Positions 36,534 to 46,125 of a DNA stretch of 64,000 nt are shown here, in pieces (the stretch's first letter is position 1; every line of letters begins with the position of its first letter). The translations under genes and the position numbers were made by a program. The stretch covers positions 136,250 through 200,249 of the forward strand of contig JBLLNP010000003.1 in the NCBI GenBank assembly GCA_048058975.1, given 5' to 3'. Source of the DNA: RHLJ01 sp048058975. Its GTDB lineage: Bacteria; Bacteroidota; Rhodothermia; Balneolales; Balneolaceae. The notes under the pieces are model-generated. The model ran no database searches, had not been told where the DNA came from, and worked only from the letters and a program-made list of their open reading frames with translations.

Positions 36534-38336
36534 TTACCGGGACTGACCCCTCACTTCGATAAATCTGCTATAGTATTCTCCAGCTTTTTGAGTTTCACCC
36601 AGTGAGAAATGATACCTGACAAAGTTGTATAACATATTTGCTGATGAAGGATCTATTTTTTCGCTTTCGTCAAGCCAATACTTCGCTTTTTCCAGCTCCT
36701 CATTCATTATATAAATAGCAGATAGTACATCCATATATCTTGGATCATAATTCCCATCGTTTAAAATAGAAACCAGCATATTCACTAAATAAACCTCTAA
36801 AGACTTATTGTTAACTGAGTATTCGATTCCTTTTTCAATTAAGTCAATCGAATTAGTTTGCCATTTTAATAGTTCATAATAATGTGAGGCTACAGCTATT
36901 GAATCTTCCGCCTCTCTAGCTTTATTTACTACTTCAGTTAGGGCAACAGGAACGAATTTATTATTTCTTGCAGTCACTGCGGCTACCGAGTCAATGTAGC
37001 TGGCATCTAAGTACTTTTGGTAGACGTTTTGAAATTGTGCTAATTCTTCTTCGATACTCAAACCTTTTTTAAACGGATAACCAGCCTCTAGTCTTGATAT
37101 TAGTGTATTAGCAAAAGTATCTTCAAACCGGCTTACATCTTTAGGCACATCAAAATCACTAAGACTTACAAAACTCCTCACCCTTTCGTGCTCAAACATC
37201 TTTTCTAAAAAAATCTTCGCCATCAAATTATGCCCTTTGGCATTAGGATGTAAGTGATCAACAAATATTGACTCGTCTTCAATACCATTTTCGGACACCT
37301 CTCTGAGCAACTTTTGAGTATTAACAAGAGTTACGCCATCCAAGTACGAAGCCTCAACTATAAATTGATTAATAGCCTCAGGTGCCCGAAAACGAATACC
37401 ATCCAGTTCCTTAGATTTTTCAAATTCTTCAAAGGCCTGCTCAAATTCACCAGCTTTGTATAGTCTATTCCCTTTCTCGAAAGCCGCTAGGGCCTCCTCA
37501 TTTTCGCCAAGAGGAGCCTGATCTTTCAGGTTTGAACCAACCGTTCCTATATAAACCGGAACGTTATTAGTAATTGAAAGATCAATTACATCTCTAATAT
37601 TCTCCTGATATTGTTTAATGCCTGATTCATAAATTTTGCTTCCTTTTTCAACATTCGATTCTTTAACCACCTTAGCCATTAAGGTTCGATTATCTGCATT
37701 TGCGGAAGCTTCGGGACTGATTCTTAACATGTTTTCTAAAAACCGATACAAACGAACGTCTTTTAATCTGAGAACCAATCGTTTGATATGCAGGTTATTT
37801 ACAAGACTGAACTGTGTGCTTCCAACCCCGAAAGACCCATAATATTCGTTATGACCAGCATAAATGATGATTGCATCTGGCTCATATTCCATTACTCTTT
37901 TTGAAAGGTCTCTTATTACATAACTATTTACAGCTGTCATACCCAGGTTTATAACCTCAACATTGAGACCATTGGTATTTAATAACAGTTTCTGCTCTAA
38001 TTGACTTGCAAAGCTATAATAAAAGTTATGTGGGAACCCAATGGCCGTGGACCCCCCAAAAACAAATACCCTGAATGTATTCTCTCCTTTCTCTTTTCTA
38101 AATGGATTGGGGGCTATTTTTGGTTGAAAAGCCGGGAAATAACGACTAACAAACTTAGGATTCGTAATCAAAAACTTATCATCAACTTGATACTCTATAA
38201 AAAGCTCTTCTCTTCCTTGATCATATTCGAACAAATGCAATGAAAACTCTATTACGGCTAATAAAATTAAGGGAATTAAAATGGTGATCCCCCAGAAAAG
38301 CTTTTCTCTGCCTGATTTAGTTTCTTTCTTATTCAT
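36534..38336 (-). CDS. Membrane-anchored SGNH/GDSL-type hydrolase-like protein with helical repeat C-terminus
   Basis: 600 aa. One membrane helix near the N-terminus (about 14-32). SGNH blocks can be followed: FVFGGSTAIGFP (block I, Ser of GGST at about 91), INLGMTAVNSY (block II Gly), YAGHNEYYG (block III Asn) and DHLHPNAKGH (block V Asp-x-x-His, about 358-367). The C-terminal half is alpha-helical with TPR-like units. Known relatives are esterases or acetyl-modifying enzymes of glycans, but no substrate can be named. The start lies 3 bases after the GH30 stop, so the two are co-translated; this hints at deacetylation or processing of a glycan (inference). Confidence 0.72.
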   Translation of the reverse strand: MNKKETKSGREKLFWGITILIPLILLAVIEFSLHLFEYDQGREELFIEYQVDDKFLITNPKFVSRYFPAFQPKIAPNPFRKEKGENTFRVFVFGGSTAIGFPHNFYYSFASQLEQKLLLNTNGLNVEVINLGMTAVNSYVIRDLSKRVMEYEPDAIIIYAGHNEYYGSFGVGSTQFSLVNNLHIKRLVLRLKDVRLYRFLENMLRISPEASANADNRTLMAKVVKESNVEKGSKIYESGIKQYQENIRDVIDLSITNNVPVYIGTVGSNLKDQAPLGENEEALAAFEKGNRLYKAGEFEQAFEEFEKSKELDGIRFRAPEAINQFIVEASYLDGVTLVNTQKLLREVSENGIEDESIFVDHLHPNAKGHNLMAKIFLEKMFEHERVRSFVSLSDFDVPKDVSRFEDTFANTLISRLEAGYPFKKGLSIEEELAQFQNVYQKYLDASYIDSVAAVTARNNKFVPVALTEVVNKAREAEDSIAVASHYYELLKWQTNSIDLIEKGIEYSVNNKSLEVYLVNMLVSILNDGNYDPRYMDVLSAIYIMNEELEKAKYWLDESEKIDPSSANMLYNFVRYHFSLGETQKAGEYYSRFIEVRGQSR

Positions 38337-38339
38337 TTT

Positions 38340-39794
38340 CTAAAGTAAAATAGTAGAAATTGAGTTTCTTATGATTGTTAAAGAATACAGTTCTCCATCT
38401 ACAGAGATATTGACCTCTTGGTTTCTATCCTCTTTATTAAGTACAATAAGTACGATATCCCCACTTATATTTTTAAAAGCTACGTTAAGAAGTTCATCTG
38501 TTTGATTGGATGCGATACGAACCGATCCCGGACGAACAAATTTGGAGGCGTGAGCTGTAATGTAATAACCTACGTTCCTCTCAAAGCCATTTCCTTCCAC
38601 CGTTACAGCCCCCTTGCATACACTACAACCTCCATATGGTGTAAATGGGGTAAATCCAGTGTTGTTGGTAAGATTCCAATGTAATACAACCTTGCTCCAG
38701 TTTCGGGTAGCACCTATTATTAAGTGCTCTGCATTCCAAACTAAATCTGTTCCAAATTCTCCTCTCGAATCCTGATACTGTTCAGTGAAGTAAATATTCT
38801 TATCAGGGTGTGCTTGCTTTACTGTACTAAGAGCAGAAATACTTCCATTATAAAGATGGAAAGCAGAACCTTCTATATAAGCTTTGGCTTCAGGATCATT
38901 CAGAATAGAAATTGGATACTCGGGTCGATCTGCATTATGATCCCAAATCAGAATTTTTGTGTCAATATTGTTTTCAGTAAAAGCAGGTCCTAAATGATTT
39001 TTTATGAAATCACGCATCTGTTCAGGCTCCATATGCAGGCTTGGATTGTTCCTGTGGTGATAAGGCTCGTTCTGAATAGTAACCGCATCAATAGTAATCC
39101 CTTCACCAGTCATTCCTTCAATATACTTTACAAAGTACAAGGCGTAAGCTGCTTCGTGCAATGGATTCAATCCTCCACCAACAGTTGGAGGTAAATCTGT
39201 AGGACGATCGGTTTCTACAGGAATATCGAACGTTTTCATCCACACAGGTGGTGACCATGGCGATGCCATGATTTTAATGTCAGGATTGATTTCAAGAATT
39301 TCTTTTAGGATAGGAATTACATGTTCACGGTCCGGGTCAAGAGAAAACTCACTCATATCCTCGTCCGTTTCTCCTTCAGGTAAATCATTGTATGAATAGA
39401 TTTCTTCATTTAAATCGGAAGAACCAATGCTCACCCTTAAATAGCTTAATCCAATATCATTTTTACCAACTCCAAAGAGTTCCTGTAAAAGCTCTTTCCG
39501 CGCTTCTTCATCCATACTCGCTATATGCCCGGCACTGCCACCGGTAAGGGCATACCCAAAACCATCTATGGTTTGGTAGCTCGTTTCGGTGTTTATCTCA
39601 ATCAAAGGTATATCTGACGAGGAATCTCCCGCAGATATTCGGTTTTCCATTTTTTCAAGCAGAGCCTTTTTATCAGTGGTTGTTACATATACCACTCCTC
39701 TTTCAACTACATCGGTACTTGTAGTTTTACAGGATCCCAAAAAAAATGTGGGTAATACTAAAAGTAAAATCCAGCTTCCAGGATTTTTTTTCAT
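38340..39794 (-). CDS. Glycoside hydrolase family 30 lipoprotein (glucosylceramidase/beta-1,6-glucanase type)
   Basis: 484 aa. Lipoprotein signal with Cys22 (LGSC). GH30 barrel: TIDGFGYALTGGSA start, PWSPPVWMK, the acid/base Glu243 in IQNEPYHH and the nucleophile Glu338 in FTEQYQD, then a C-terminal beta-sandwich (about 400-484, VGYYITAHASKFVRPGSVRI). The enzyme is probably on the outer or periplasmic side. Family activities include glucosylceramidase, endo-beta-1,6-glucanase and beta-xylosidase; GFGGA-like and QNEP context favour a glucan or glucosyl substrate, but that is inference. First gene of a two-gene unit with the SGNH protein; divergent from the PLP enzyme. A 189-bp spacer upstream shows no convincing promoter. 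Confidence 0.9.
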   Translation of the reverse strand: MKKNPGSWILLLVLPTFFLGSCKTTSTDVVERGVVYVTTTDKKALLEKMENRISAGDSSSDIPLIEINTETSYQTIDGFGYALTGGSAGHIASMDEEARKELLQELFGVGKNDIGLSYLRVSIGSSDLNEEIYSYNDLPEGETDEDMSEFSLDPDREHVIPILKEILEINPDIKIMASPWSPPVWMKTFDIPVETDRPTDLPPTVGGGLNPLHEAAYALYFVKYIEGMTGEGITIDAVTIQNEPYHHRNNPSLHMEPEQMRDFIKNHLGPAFTENNIDTKILIWDHNADRPEYPISILNDPEAKAYIEGSAFHLYNGSISALSTVKQAHPDKNIYFTEQYQDSRGEFGTDLVWNAEHLIIGATRNWSKVVLHWNLTNNTGFTPFTPYGGCSVCKGAVTVEGNGFERNVGYYITAHASKFVRPGSVRIASNQTDELLNVAFKNISGDIVLIVLNKEDRNQEVNISVDGELYSLTIIRNSISTILL

Positions 39795-39983
39795 TGGATC
39801 TCATTTCAGTTTAGCGTAACAAGTATAATACAAACTTAGAAGATGTACCGTCCTTTTCCAAGACTATTTTACCTAAGAATATACCATTCAAACATCATAG
39901 CTTTGTTTTTAATGTTAGCCCAAACCTTGCATTTTAACTTTTTGATTCCTAAATGCATCTAAACCGAAACAATTTGTTATGGC

Positions 39984-41273
39984 ATGTCATCCCGAAAACA
40001 ATTTCTCCAAAAAATTGGAATCACCGCAGCCTCTGTTGCATTTGGAGGTTACCTGAATCCTGAGAAAATGGGTTCTCTTATTAGCGACCTTAATACATTT
40101 ACCGGATCCGCCAGTGAACTGGCAAAGAACGAAGAATTCTGGTACCGGGTACAACAAGCATTTACTGTTGATCGAAGCCTTATAAATCTTAACAATGGCG
40201 GGGTGAGCCCTTCACCTGAATTTGTACAGGCAGCAATGAAAAAGCACCTTGATTTCTCAAACCAGGCACCTGTTTATAATATGTGGAGGATTTTGGAACC
40301 CCGAAGAGAAGTAGTACGGCAAAGACTAGCCCGGATGTTTAATGCAGATCCGGAAGAAATCGCCTTGACTCGAAATGCCTCAGAAAGCCTTCAGATATGT
40401 CAGTTTGGTTTTGATTTGAAAGAAGGCGACGAAGTGCTAACCACTTCTCATGACTATCCCAGAATGATTACCACGTTTAAACAACGGGAAAGAAGAGAAG
40501 GTATAGTGCTGAAGCAATTTGACTTACCCGTTCCTGCGGAAGACGATGATTTTGTTGTTCGGTTGTTTGAGGAAAACATTACTCCCAGGACAAAAATGAT
40601 CCTCATGTGCCATATCGTAAATATTTCCGGTCAGATATTACCCGTTAAAAAGGTAGTACAGATGGCCAGAAAAAAAGGAATTCCGGTTGTAGTTGACGGA
40701 GCTCATGCATTTGCTCATTTTAGTTTTAATCATGAAGACCTGGATTGTGACTACTACACTACAAGCCTTCACAAATGGCTCTTTGCACCTCATGGAACGG
40801 GAATGCTTTATGTGAGAAAAGACAAAATTGGAGAGTTGTGGCCTTTAATGGCGGCAAACGAATCTCAGGATGAAGATATTCGCAAATTTGAAGAAATAGG
40901 AACGCACCCGGCGGCTAACTACCTGGCCATTGCCGAGGCGATCACTTTTCATGAGGGAATCGGATCTGAAAGAAAAGAAGCCCGACTAAAATACTTAAAT
41001 GATCTTTGGATAGATGAGATCATCGGTGACCCAAAAGTTCAGTTGCATACCAGCAGAATTCCAAAATATGCATGCGGTATCGCTACTGTGGAAATAAAGG
41101 GAGTTGAGCCTTCTGAACTGGCTTCGAACCTTTGGCAAAAACACCGCATTATCGTTACTCCAATTAACCATCCTCAGTTTAAAGGAGTCCGTGTAACTCC
41201 CAACGTATACACTACTAAAGAAGAAATAGATCGTTTTACCAATGCTATGAAGGAGGAAATTTCAAATGCCTAG
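39984..41273 (+). CDS. Exported aminotransferase class V-type PLP enzyme
   Basis: 429 aa. The N-terminus SSRKQFLQKIGITAAS resembles a twin-arginine (RK variant) signal followed by a hydrophobic stretch. The fold is that of class V PLP enzymes (isopenicillin N epimerase/cysteine desulfurase-like): NNGGVSPSP start, ALTRNASESLQ phosphate loop, VVDGAHAFAH with PLP-ring Asp and His, and TTSLHKWLFAP with internal aldimine Lys264; HKWLF and GTGMLYV are family marks. No reaction can be assigned. The last 8 bases overlap the start of a RidA-family lipoprotein, so the pair is translated together. TAT export fits, because PLP enzymes usually load cofactor before export. Confidence 0.85.
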   Translation: MSSRKQFLQKIGITAASVAFGGYLNPEKMGSLISDLNTFTGSASELAKNEEFWYRVQQAFTVDRSLINLNNGGVSPSPEFVQAAMKKHLDFSNQAPVYNMWRILEPRREVVRQRLARMFNADPEEIALTRNASESLQICQFGFDLKEGDEVLTTSHDYPRMITTFKQRERREGIVLKQFDLPVPAEDDDFVVRLFEENITPRTKMILMCHIVNISGQILPVKKVVQMARKKGIPVVVDGAHAFAHFSFNHEDLDCDYYTTSLHKWLFAPHGTGMLYVRKDKIGELWPLMAANESQDEDIRKFEEIGTHPAANYLAIAEAITFHEGIGSERKEARLKYLNDLWIDEIIGDPKVQLHTSRIPKYACGIATVEIKGVEPSELASNLWQKHRIIVTPINHPQFKGVRVTPNVYTTKEEIDRFTNAMKEEISNA

Positions 41274-41721
41274 ATTTTACCTGGTTCTCGGCCTCATACT
41301 TTTTATTTCGGGTTGTTCAATTTCTGACAAACAAGAATCTCCCGGAAAAGAAGTCATTACTACGGATAAAGCCCCGGCTGCTATCGGCGTTTATTCTCAG
41401 GGAATAAAAGTAAGAAATACTATTTACGTTTCCGGTCAGATAGGTTTGGTTCCTGAAACCCGCGAGCTTGCAGAAGATGATCTGGAATCTCAGGTCAGGC
41501 AAACCATCCAAAACATTGAAGCCATTCTTCAGGCCGGAGGTTTTGAGCTTTCTGATGTGGTAAGCGCTAATGTATTTCTGGATGACTTAAGTGATTATCA
41601 AGCCTTCAATGAAATCTATATCAACTACTTTCCTGAAAACCCTCCTTCAAGAATGGTTGTAGAAGCTGCACGCATTCCTTTGGATGCAAAAGTGGAGATT
41701 AAGGTAATAGCCGCGAAGTAA
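41266..41721 (+). CDS. RidA-family lipoprotein (periplasmic enamine/imine deaminase-like)
   Basis: 151 aa. ATG 41266 follows AAGGAGG at good spacing inside the preceding gene. Lipoprotein signal with Cys17 (FISGC), then a RidA/YjgF domain (about 30-151): APAAIGVYSQGIKV, YVSGQIGLVPET, VRQTIQNIEAIL, and NPPSRMVVEAARIP with the key Arg. Known RidA proteins hydrolyse reactive enamines/imines made by PLP enzymes such as serine/threonine dehydratase. Most are cytoplasmic and about 125-130 aa; here an export signal is added. Genetic coupling with an exported PLP enzyme suggests the same chemistry outside the cytoplasm (inference). Confidence 0.88.
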   Translation: MPRFYLVLGLILFISGCSISDKQESPGKEVITTDKAPAAIGVYSQGIKVRNTIYVSGQIGLVPETRELAEDDLESQVRQTIQNIEAILQAGGFELSDVVSANVFLDDLSDYQAFNEIYINYFPENPPSRMVVEAARIPLDAKVEIKVIAAK

Positions 41722-41724
41722 TCA

Positions 41725-41761
41725 CAAAAAAGCCTCTTTCGATTTCTCAAAAGAGGCTTTT
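41725..41761 (-). terminator. Intrinsic terminator at the end of the rpoBC operon
   Basis: Stem AAAAGCCTCTTT (41728-41739) with AAAGAGGCTTTT (41750-41761), 12 bp, loop of 10. On the minus strand it is followed by T6, giving a strong terminator about 22 bases after the rpoC stop. For the plus strand (after the RidA gene) the T run is only four, so it is probably bidirectional but weaker there. Confidence 0.88.
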
Positions 41762-41783
41762 AAAAATTTCAGAATTCAGAAGA

Positions 41784-44700
41784 TTACTCTTCTCCTTCCA
41801 CTGCTTCAGCATTGTCGCCACTCAGGGCTTCGAATACTTTTGCGACTTCGGCTGTATCGCCTTCTTCCATATCTTTCTTGGAACCAACAATAATATCGTT
41901 GTATTCGCGAAGACCCGTACCGGCAGGTACTTTATGGCCAACAACCACATTCTCTTTAAGACCACGTAAGAAGTCTTTCTTAGCTTCAATAGAAGCCTGT
42001 GTAAGAACTTTGGTTGTTTCCTGGAAAGAAGCCGCTGATAACCAGCTCTCAGTAGAAAGTGCTGCTCTCGTAATACCAAGAAGAATCGGTTTAGAGATGG
42101 CCGGTTCGGCTTCTCTGGTCTGGAGTTCTTCTTTTCCTTCTTTGATCAATTCGTTGTTAACATCACGAACTTCTCGTCGATCTAGAATGGTACCTTTTTT
42201 AAGTTCACTTCCACCAGCATCGGTGATTACAAACTTACCAATCAACTCATCGTTGCGAACATTCACTTCAAAACGATCTACTTTATCACCTTCCAGGAAC
42301 ATCGTATCGCCCGGATCGGTGATTTCCACTTTCTGCATCATAGTGCTTACGATAACCTCAATGTGCTTATCGTTGATTTTTACACCCTGTAGTCGGTAAA
42401 CCTCCTGAATCTCGTTCACCAAATACGACTGTACCGCATAAGGCCCAAGAATATTCAGGATATCCTGTGCAGGAATAGTTCCATCTGAAAGTGGCTGACC
42501 AGCTTTCACAAAGTCGTTAGACTGAACAAGAATATGTTTGCTGAGAGAGATGAGGTATTTTTTCTCGTCGGTACCGTCTTTTGATTTAACGATTACCTCC
42601 TGAGAACCTCTCTTTCTTCCACCCATTTCCACAATACCGTCAATCTCAGATACGGCAGCAGGGTCGCTTGGAGAACGAGCTTCAAAAAGCTCAGTTACAC
42701 GAGGGAGACCTGCCGTGATATCTTTCGATTTTGAAGTAGCACGTGGAATCTTAGCGATAACCTGTCCTGAAGATACTTTTTCTCCGTCTTCTACAACGAT
42801 ATGGGTATCAACCGGAAGTGTACTTTCCCTTAAGATATCGCCTTTTCCTTTCATTACAAGTGTAGGAACAAGCGTACGATCTTTCGAATCAATAATTACT
42901 TTTTCACGGTGACCGGTTTGAGCATCGGTATCATCAGTAAAGGTTACTCCTTCAATAATGTCTTTGTACTCAAGAGTACCGTCAATTTCAGAGAAGATAA
43001 GTGCGTTGTATGGATCCCACTTACAGAGCTGAGCTCCTTTTGGAACCATATCGCCTTCTTCAACCATCATTTCGCAACCGTAAGGTACATTGTAACTGAT
43101 AAGGACTTTGCCTTCATCGTCAACAATCTTCAATTCACCTGCACGGCTTAGCACTACGCTATGCTCTTCTTCACCATCATCATATACAACAACACGGATG
43201 TTTTCGAATTCAACTTTACCATCGAATTTTGCCTTGTGTTGTGAATCTGCTTCAAGACGGGAAGCCGTACCACCCACGTGGAAGGTACGAAGTGTAAGCT
43301 GAGTACCAGGCTCACCAATAGACTGAGCCGCGATAACACCTACAGCCTCACCTTTCTCTACTACTGTTCCACGGGCAAGGTCACGTCCATAACATTTGGC
43401 GCATACACCACGTCCGGTTTCACAGGTAAGTACAGATCGGATATCTACCTCTTCGATTGAAGTTTCAGCAACTTTCTTAGCTACTTCTTCATCAATCATT
43501 TGGTTGGCTTCACAAATCTGCTCATCAGTGATTGGATCAACGATATCATAAAGAGAGAATCGACCAATGATACGATCTTCCAATCGCTCGATGATATCTT
43601 CATTGTCTTTAAGAGCAGCCATCTTAATACCACGAAGGGTACCACAATCTTCTTCAGTGATGATTACATCCTGAGAAACGTCTACAAGACGACGAGTAAG
43701 GTAACCCGCATCCGCCGTTTTAAGAGCAGTATCGGCAAGACCTTTACGTGCACCGTGCGTAGAGATGAAGTACTCAAGTACTGTCAAGCCTTCTTTGAAT
43801 GAAGAAAGAATTGGGTTTTCGATAACCTCATTTCCTTGCTGCATAGAACTCTTTTGAGGCTTCGCCATCAATCCACGCATACCACCAAGCTGTCGAATCT
43901 GTTCTTTCGAACCTCTCGCACCGGAATCAGCCATCATAAATACAGGGTTGAATCCTTCACGGTCATCAGCAAGAGCCTGGAACAAAGTTTCAGATACCCG
44001 GTTAGTAGTGCTTGTCCACTTATCAATAACCTGGTTGTATCGCTCATTATCAGTGATGAAACCCATTTCGTAGCGACCTTGAATATCGGTCACTTCGTCT
44101 TTGGCTCCGTTAATTAAATTCGCTTTAGCATCCGGAATGATGATGTCTTCAAGAGAGAATGAAAGGCCACCAAGGGTAGCGTTTTCGTATCCAATTTTCT
44201 TCATATCATCAAGGAAAGCAGCTGTTCGAGCAGTACCACATTTTCCATGAATATCACCAATCAGAATACGAAGCTCTTTCTTACCAAGTGTTTTGTTGAT
44301 GAAACCCATTTCGTTCGGTACGATCTCATTAAAGAGTACTCGTCCCGTAGAAGTTTTGATCACTTCTGAAACAGTTTCACCATCTTCGTTGGTAGTCTCA
44401 ATTCGAACATTGATTTTCGCATGAACGTCTAATCTGTCCTGATCGAAAGCAATGATTACTTCACCGGGAGATGCAAAAGTCTTTCCTTCTCCACGCTGGC
44501 CACTTCTTGGCTTTGTAAGATAGTACAGACCCAAAATCATGTCCTGAGAAGGAACTGCAATCGGCCCTCCACTTGCAGGGCTCATGATGTTGTGCGAACC
44601 AAGCATCAATACCGAAGCTTCGAGTACCGCATCATGGCTTAATGGCAAGTGAACCGCCATCTGATCACCGTCAAAGTCGGCGTTAAACGCCGTACAAGCT

Positions 44701-46094
44701 AACGGGTGAAGACGAATTGCTTTTTCCTCAATAAGTACCGGCTGGAACGCCTGAATACCCAAACGGTGAAGCGTTGGAGCACGGTTCAACATTACAGGGT
44801 GTCCATCGATCACATTTTCGAGAACTTCCCAAACTACCGCGTCTCTGCGATCAACAACTTTCTTCGCGCTTTTCACGGTTTTTACATAACCGCGCTCAAT
44901 CAAGCGACGAATGATAAATGGTTTGTACAGCTCAACCGCCATTTCTTTTGGAAGACCACACTCATGCATTTTGAGCTCAGGTCCAACCACAATTACAGAA
45001 CGGCCTGAATAATCAACACGCTTACCAAGAAGATTTTGACGGAAACGGCCACTCTTTCCTTTCAGCATATCTGAAAGTGATTTTAGTGGACGGTTGTTGT
45101 TCCGTACCGCGTTTGATTTTCTGGAGTTGTCGTAAAGAGAATCAACAGCTTCCTGCAACATGCGCTTCTCGTTACGGAGAATCACATCCGGAGCTTTGAT
45201 GTCAATCAGTCTTTTAAGACGGTTGTTTCTGATGATTACACGACGATACAGGTCATTCAAATCCGAAGTCGCAAAACGACCTCCTTCAAGAGGTACAAGC
45301 GGACGTAATTCCGGTGGAATTACAGGAATAACACTCTGACACATCCACTCAGGACGGTTTTCAGTGTGTTGTGCCGCTGAACGGAATGATTCAATTACCT
45401 GAAGGCGTTTTAATTTCTTTTTCTTACGCATCTGTGAAGTTTCGTGCTTCACTTCATAGCGCAACTGGTATGCAAGATCGTCCAGATCAAGATCAGCAAG
45501 CATGGCCGCGAGAGCATCCGCACCTTCTTTTACGATGAATTTGTCATCATCGTCATCATCGAGGTCGTAGTTGTCCTCAGGAAGTTGATCCATGATATCG
45601 TACTTCTCTTCCTCTGAAATCAAATCGCCTTTCGCATAGCCTAAATCACGGGCAAGACCCGGATTGATGATTACGAATGTCTCGTAATACACGATACGAT
45701 CAAGGTTCTTTGAAGAAAGACCAAGAAGGTAGGCGATTTTGTTAGGCAGAGATTTAAAGTACCAGATGTGAACCACAGGCACAGTCAAAGTGATGTGTCC
45801 CATTCGCTCACGTCGAACTGCTTTTCTTGTAACTTCAACACCACAACGATCACAGATAATGCCTTTGTAACGGATACGCTTGTATTTACCGCAATGACAT
45901 TCGTAATCCTTAACCGGTCCGAAAATCTTTTCGCAGAAAAGACCGTCCATCTCCGGCTTAAAGGTTCTGTAGTTGATGGTCTCTGGTGTTAGTACTTCAC
46001 CATGAGAGCGTGATAAAATAGTTTCAGCAGAAGCAAGGGATATTCCAATGCTTTTAAAGTCGTTCGTTACTGCTAATGTTTGTGTAATTGGCAA
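41784..46094 (-). CDS. rpoC: DNA-directed RNA polymerase beta' subunit
   Basis: 1436 aa. Start is TTG (46094-46092): GGAGG lies 8 bases upstream and no ATG occurs in frame for about 48 codons. The zinc-finger CHCGKYKRIRYKGIICDRCG is at about 66-86, a poly-Asp linker (NYDLDDDDDDKF) sits near residue 180, the catalytic NADFDGDQMAVH at about 468-479 (three Mg-binding Asp) and a second Cys cluster (CETGRGVCAKCYGRDL) near 890. The C-terminal part (LTQASIEAKKDFLRGLKENVVVGHKVPAGTG) is intact. It elongates RNA with rpoB, rpoA and sigma. It is the last gene of the rplKAJL-rpoBC string, 31 bases after rpoB. Confidence 0.98.
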   Translation of the reverse strand: MPITQTLAVTNDFKSIGISLASAETILSRSHGEVLTPETINYRTFKPEMDGLFCEKIFGPVKDYECHCGKYKRIRYKGIICDRCGVEVTRKAVRRERMGHITLTVPVVHIWYFKSLPNKIAYLLGLSSKNLDRIVYYETFVIINPGLARDLGYAKGDLISEEEKYDIMDQLPEDNYDLDDDDDDKFIVKEGADALAAMLADLDLDDLAYQLRYEVKHETSQMRKKKKLKRLQVIESFRSAAQHTENRPEWMCQSVIPVIPPELRPLVPLEGGRFATSDLNDLYRRVIIRNNRLKRLIDIKAPDVILRNEKRMLQEAVDSLYDNSRKSNAVRNNNRPLKSLSDMLKGKSGRFRQNLLGKRVDYSGRSVIVVGPELKMHECGLPKEMAVELYKPFIIRRLIERGYVKTVKSAKKVVDRRDAVVWEVLENVIDGHPVMLNRAPTLHRLGIQAFQPVLIEEKAIRLHPLACTAFNADFDGDQMAVHLPLSHDAVLEASVLMLGSHNIMSPASGGPIAVPSQDMILGLYYLTKPRSGQRGEGKTFASPGEVIIAFDQDRLDVHAKINVRIETTNEDGETVSEVIKTSTGRVLFNEIVPNEMGFINKTLGKKELRILIGDIHGKCGTARTAAFLDDMKKIGYENATLGGLSFSLEDIIIPDAKANLINGAKDEVTDIQGRYEMGFITDNERYNQVIDKWTSTTNRVSETLFQALADDREGFNPVFMMADSGARGSKEQIRQLGGMRGLMAKPQKSSMQQGNEVIENPILSSFKEGLTVLEYFISTHGARKGLADTALKTADAGYLTRRLVDVSQDVIITEEDCGTLRGIKMAALKDNEDIIERLEDRIIGRFSLYDIVDPITDEQICEANQMIDEEVAKKVAETSIEEVDIRSVLTCETGRGVCAKCYGRDLARGTVVEKGEAVGVIAAQSIGEPGTQLTLRTFHVGGTASRLEADSQHKAKFDGKVEFENIRVVVYDDGEEEHSVVLSRAGELKIVDDEGKVLISYNVPYGCEMMVEEGDMVPKGAQLCKWDPYNALIFSEIDGTLEYKDIIEGVTFTDDTDAQTGHREKVIIDSKDRTLVPTLVMKGKGDILRESTLPVDTHIVVEDGEKVSSGQVIAKIPRATSKSKDITAGLPRVTELFEARSPSDPAAVSEIDGIVEMGGRKRGSQEVIVKSKDGTDEKKYLISLSKHILVQSNDFVKAGQPLSDGTIPAQDILNILGPYAVQSYLVNEIQEVYRLQGVKINDKHIEVIVSTMMQKVEITDPGDTMFLEGDKVDRFEVNVRNDELIGKFVITDAGGSELKKGTILDRREVRDVNNELIKEGKEELQTREAEPAISKPILLGITRAALSTESWLSAASFQETTKVLTQASIEAKKDFLRGLKENVVVGHKVPAGTGLREYNDIIVGSKKDMEEGDTAEVAKVFEALSGDNAEAVEGEE

Positions 46095-46125
46095 GGGTTT
46101 TTCCTCCGAATTTTATTAACAGTGA

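Noticed and set aside
39795..39983. LacI-type operator upstream of the GH30 gene
   Set aside because: I looked for AANCGNTTNCA here. Only a partial match (TTAGCGTAA) was found, so no operator is claimed.
41812..42399. 195-codon open frame on the plus strand inside rpoC
   Set aside because: It is antisense to a fully conserved rpoC region, has no ribosome site and low-complexity Ser/Thr-rich composition; a shadow of the GC skew of rpoC codons.
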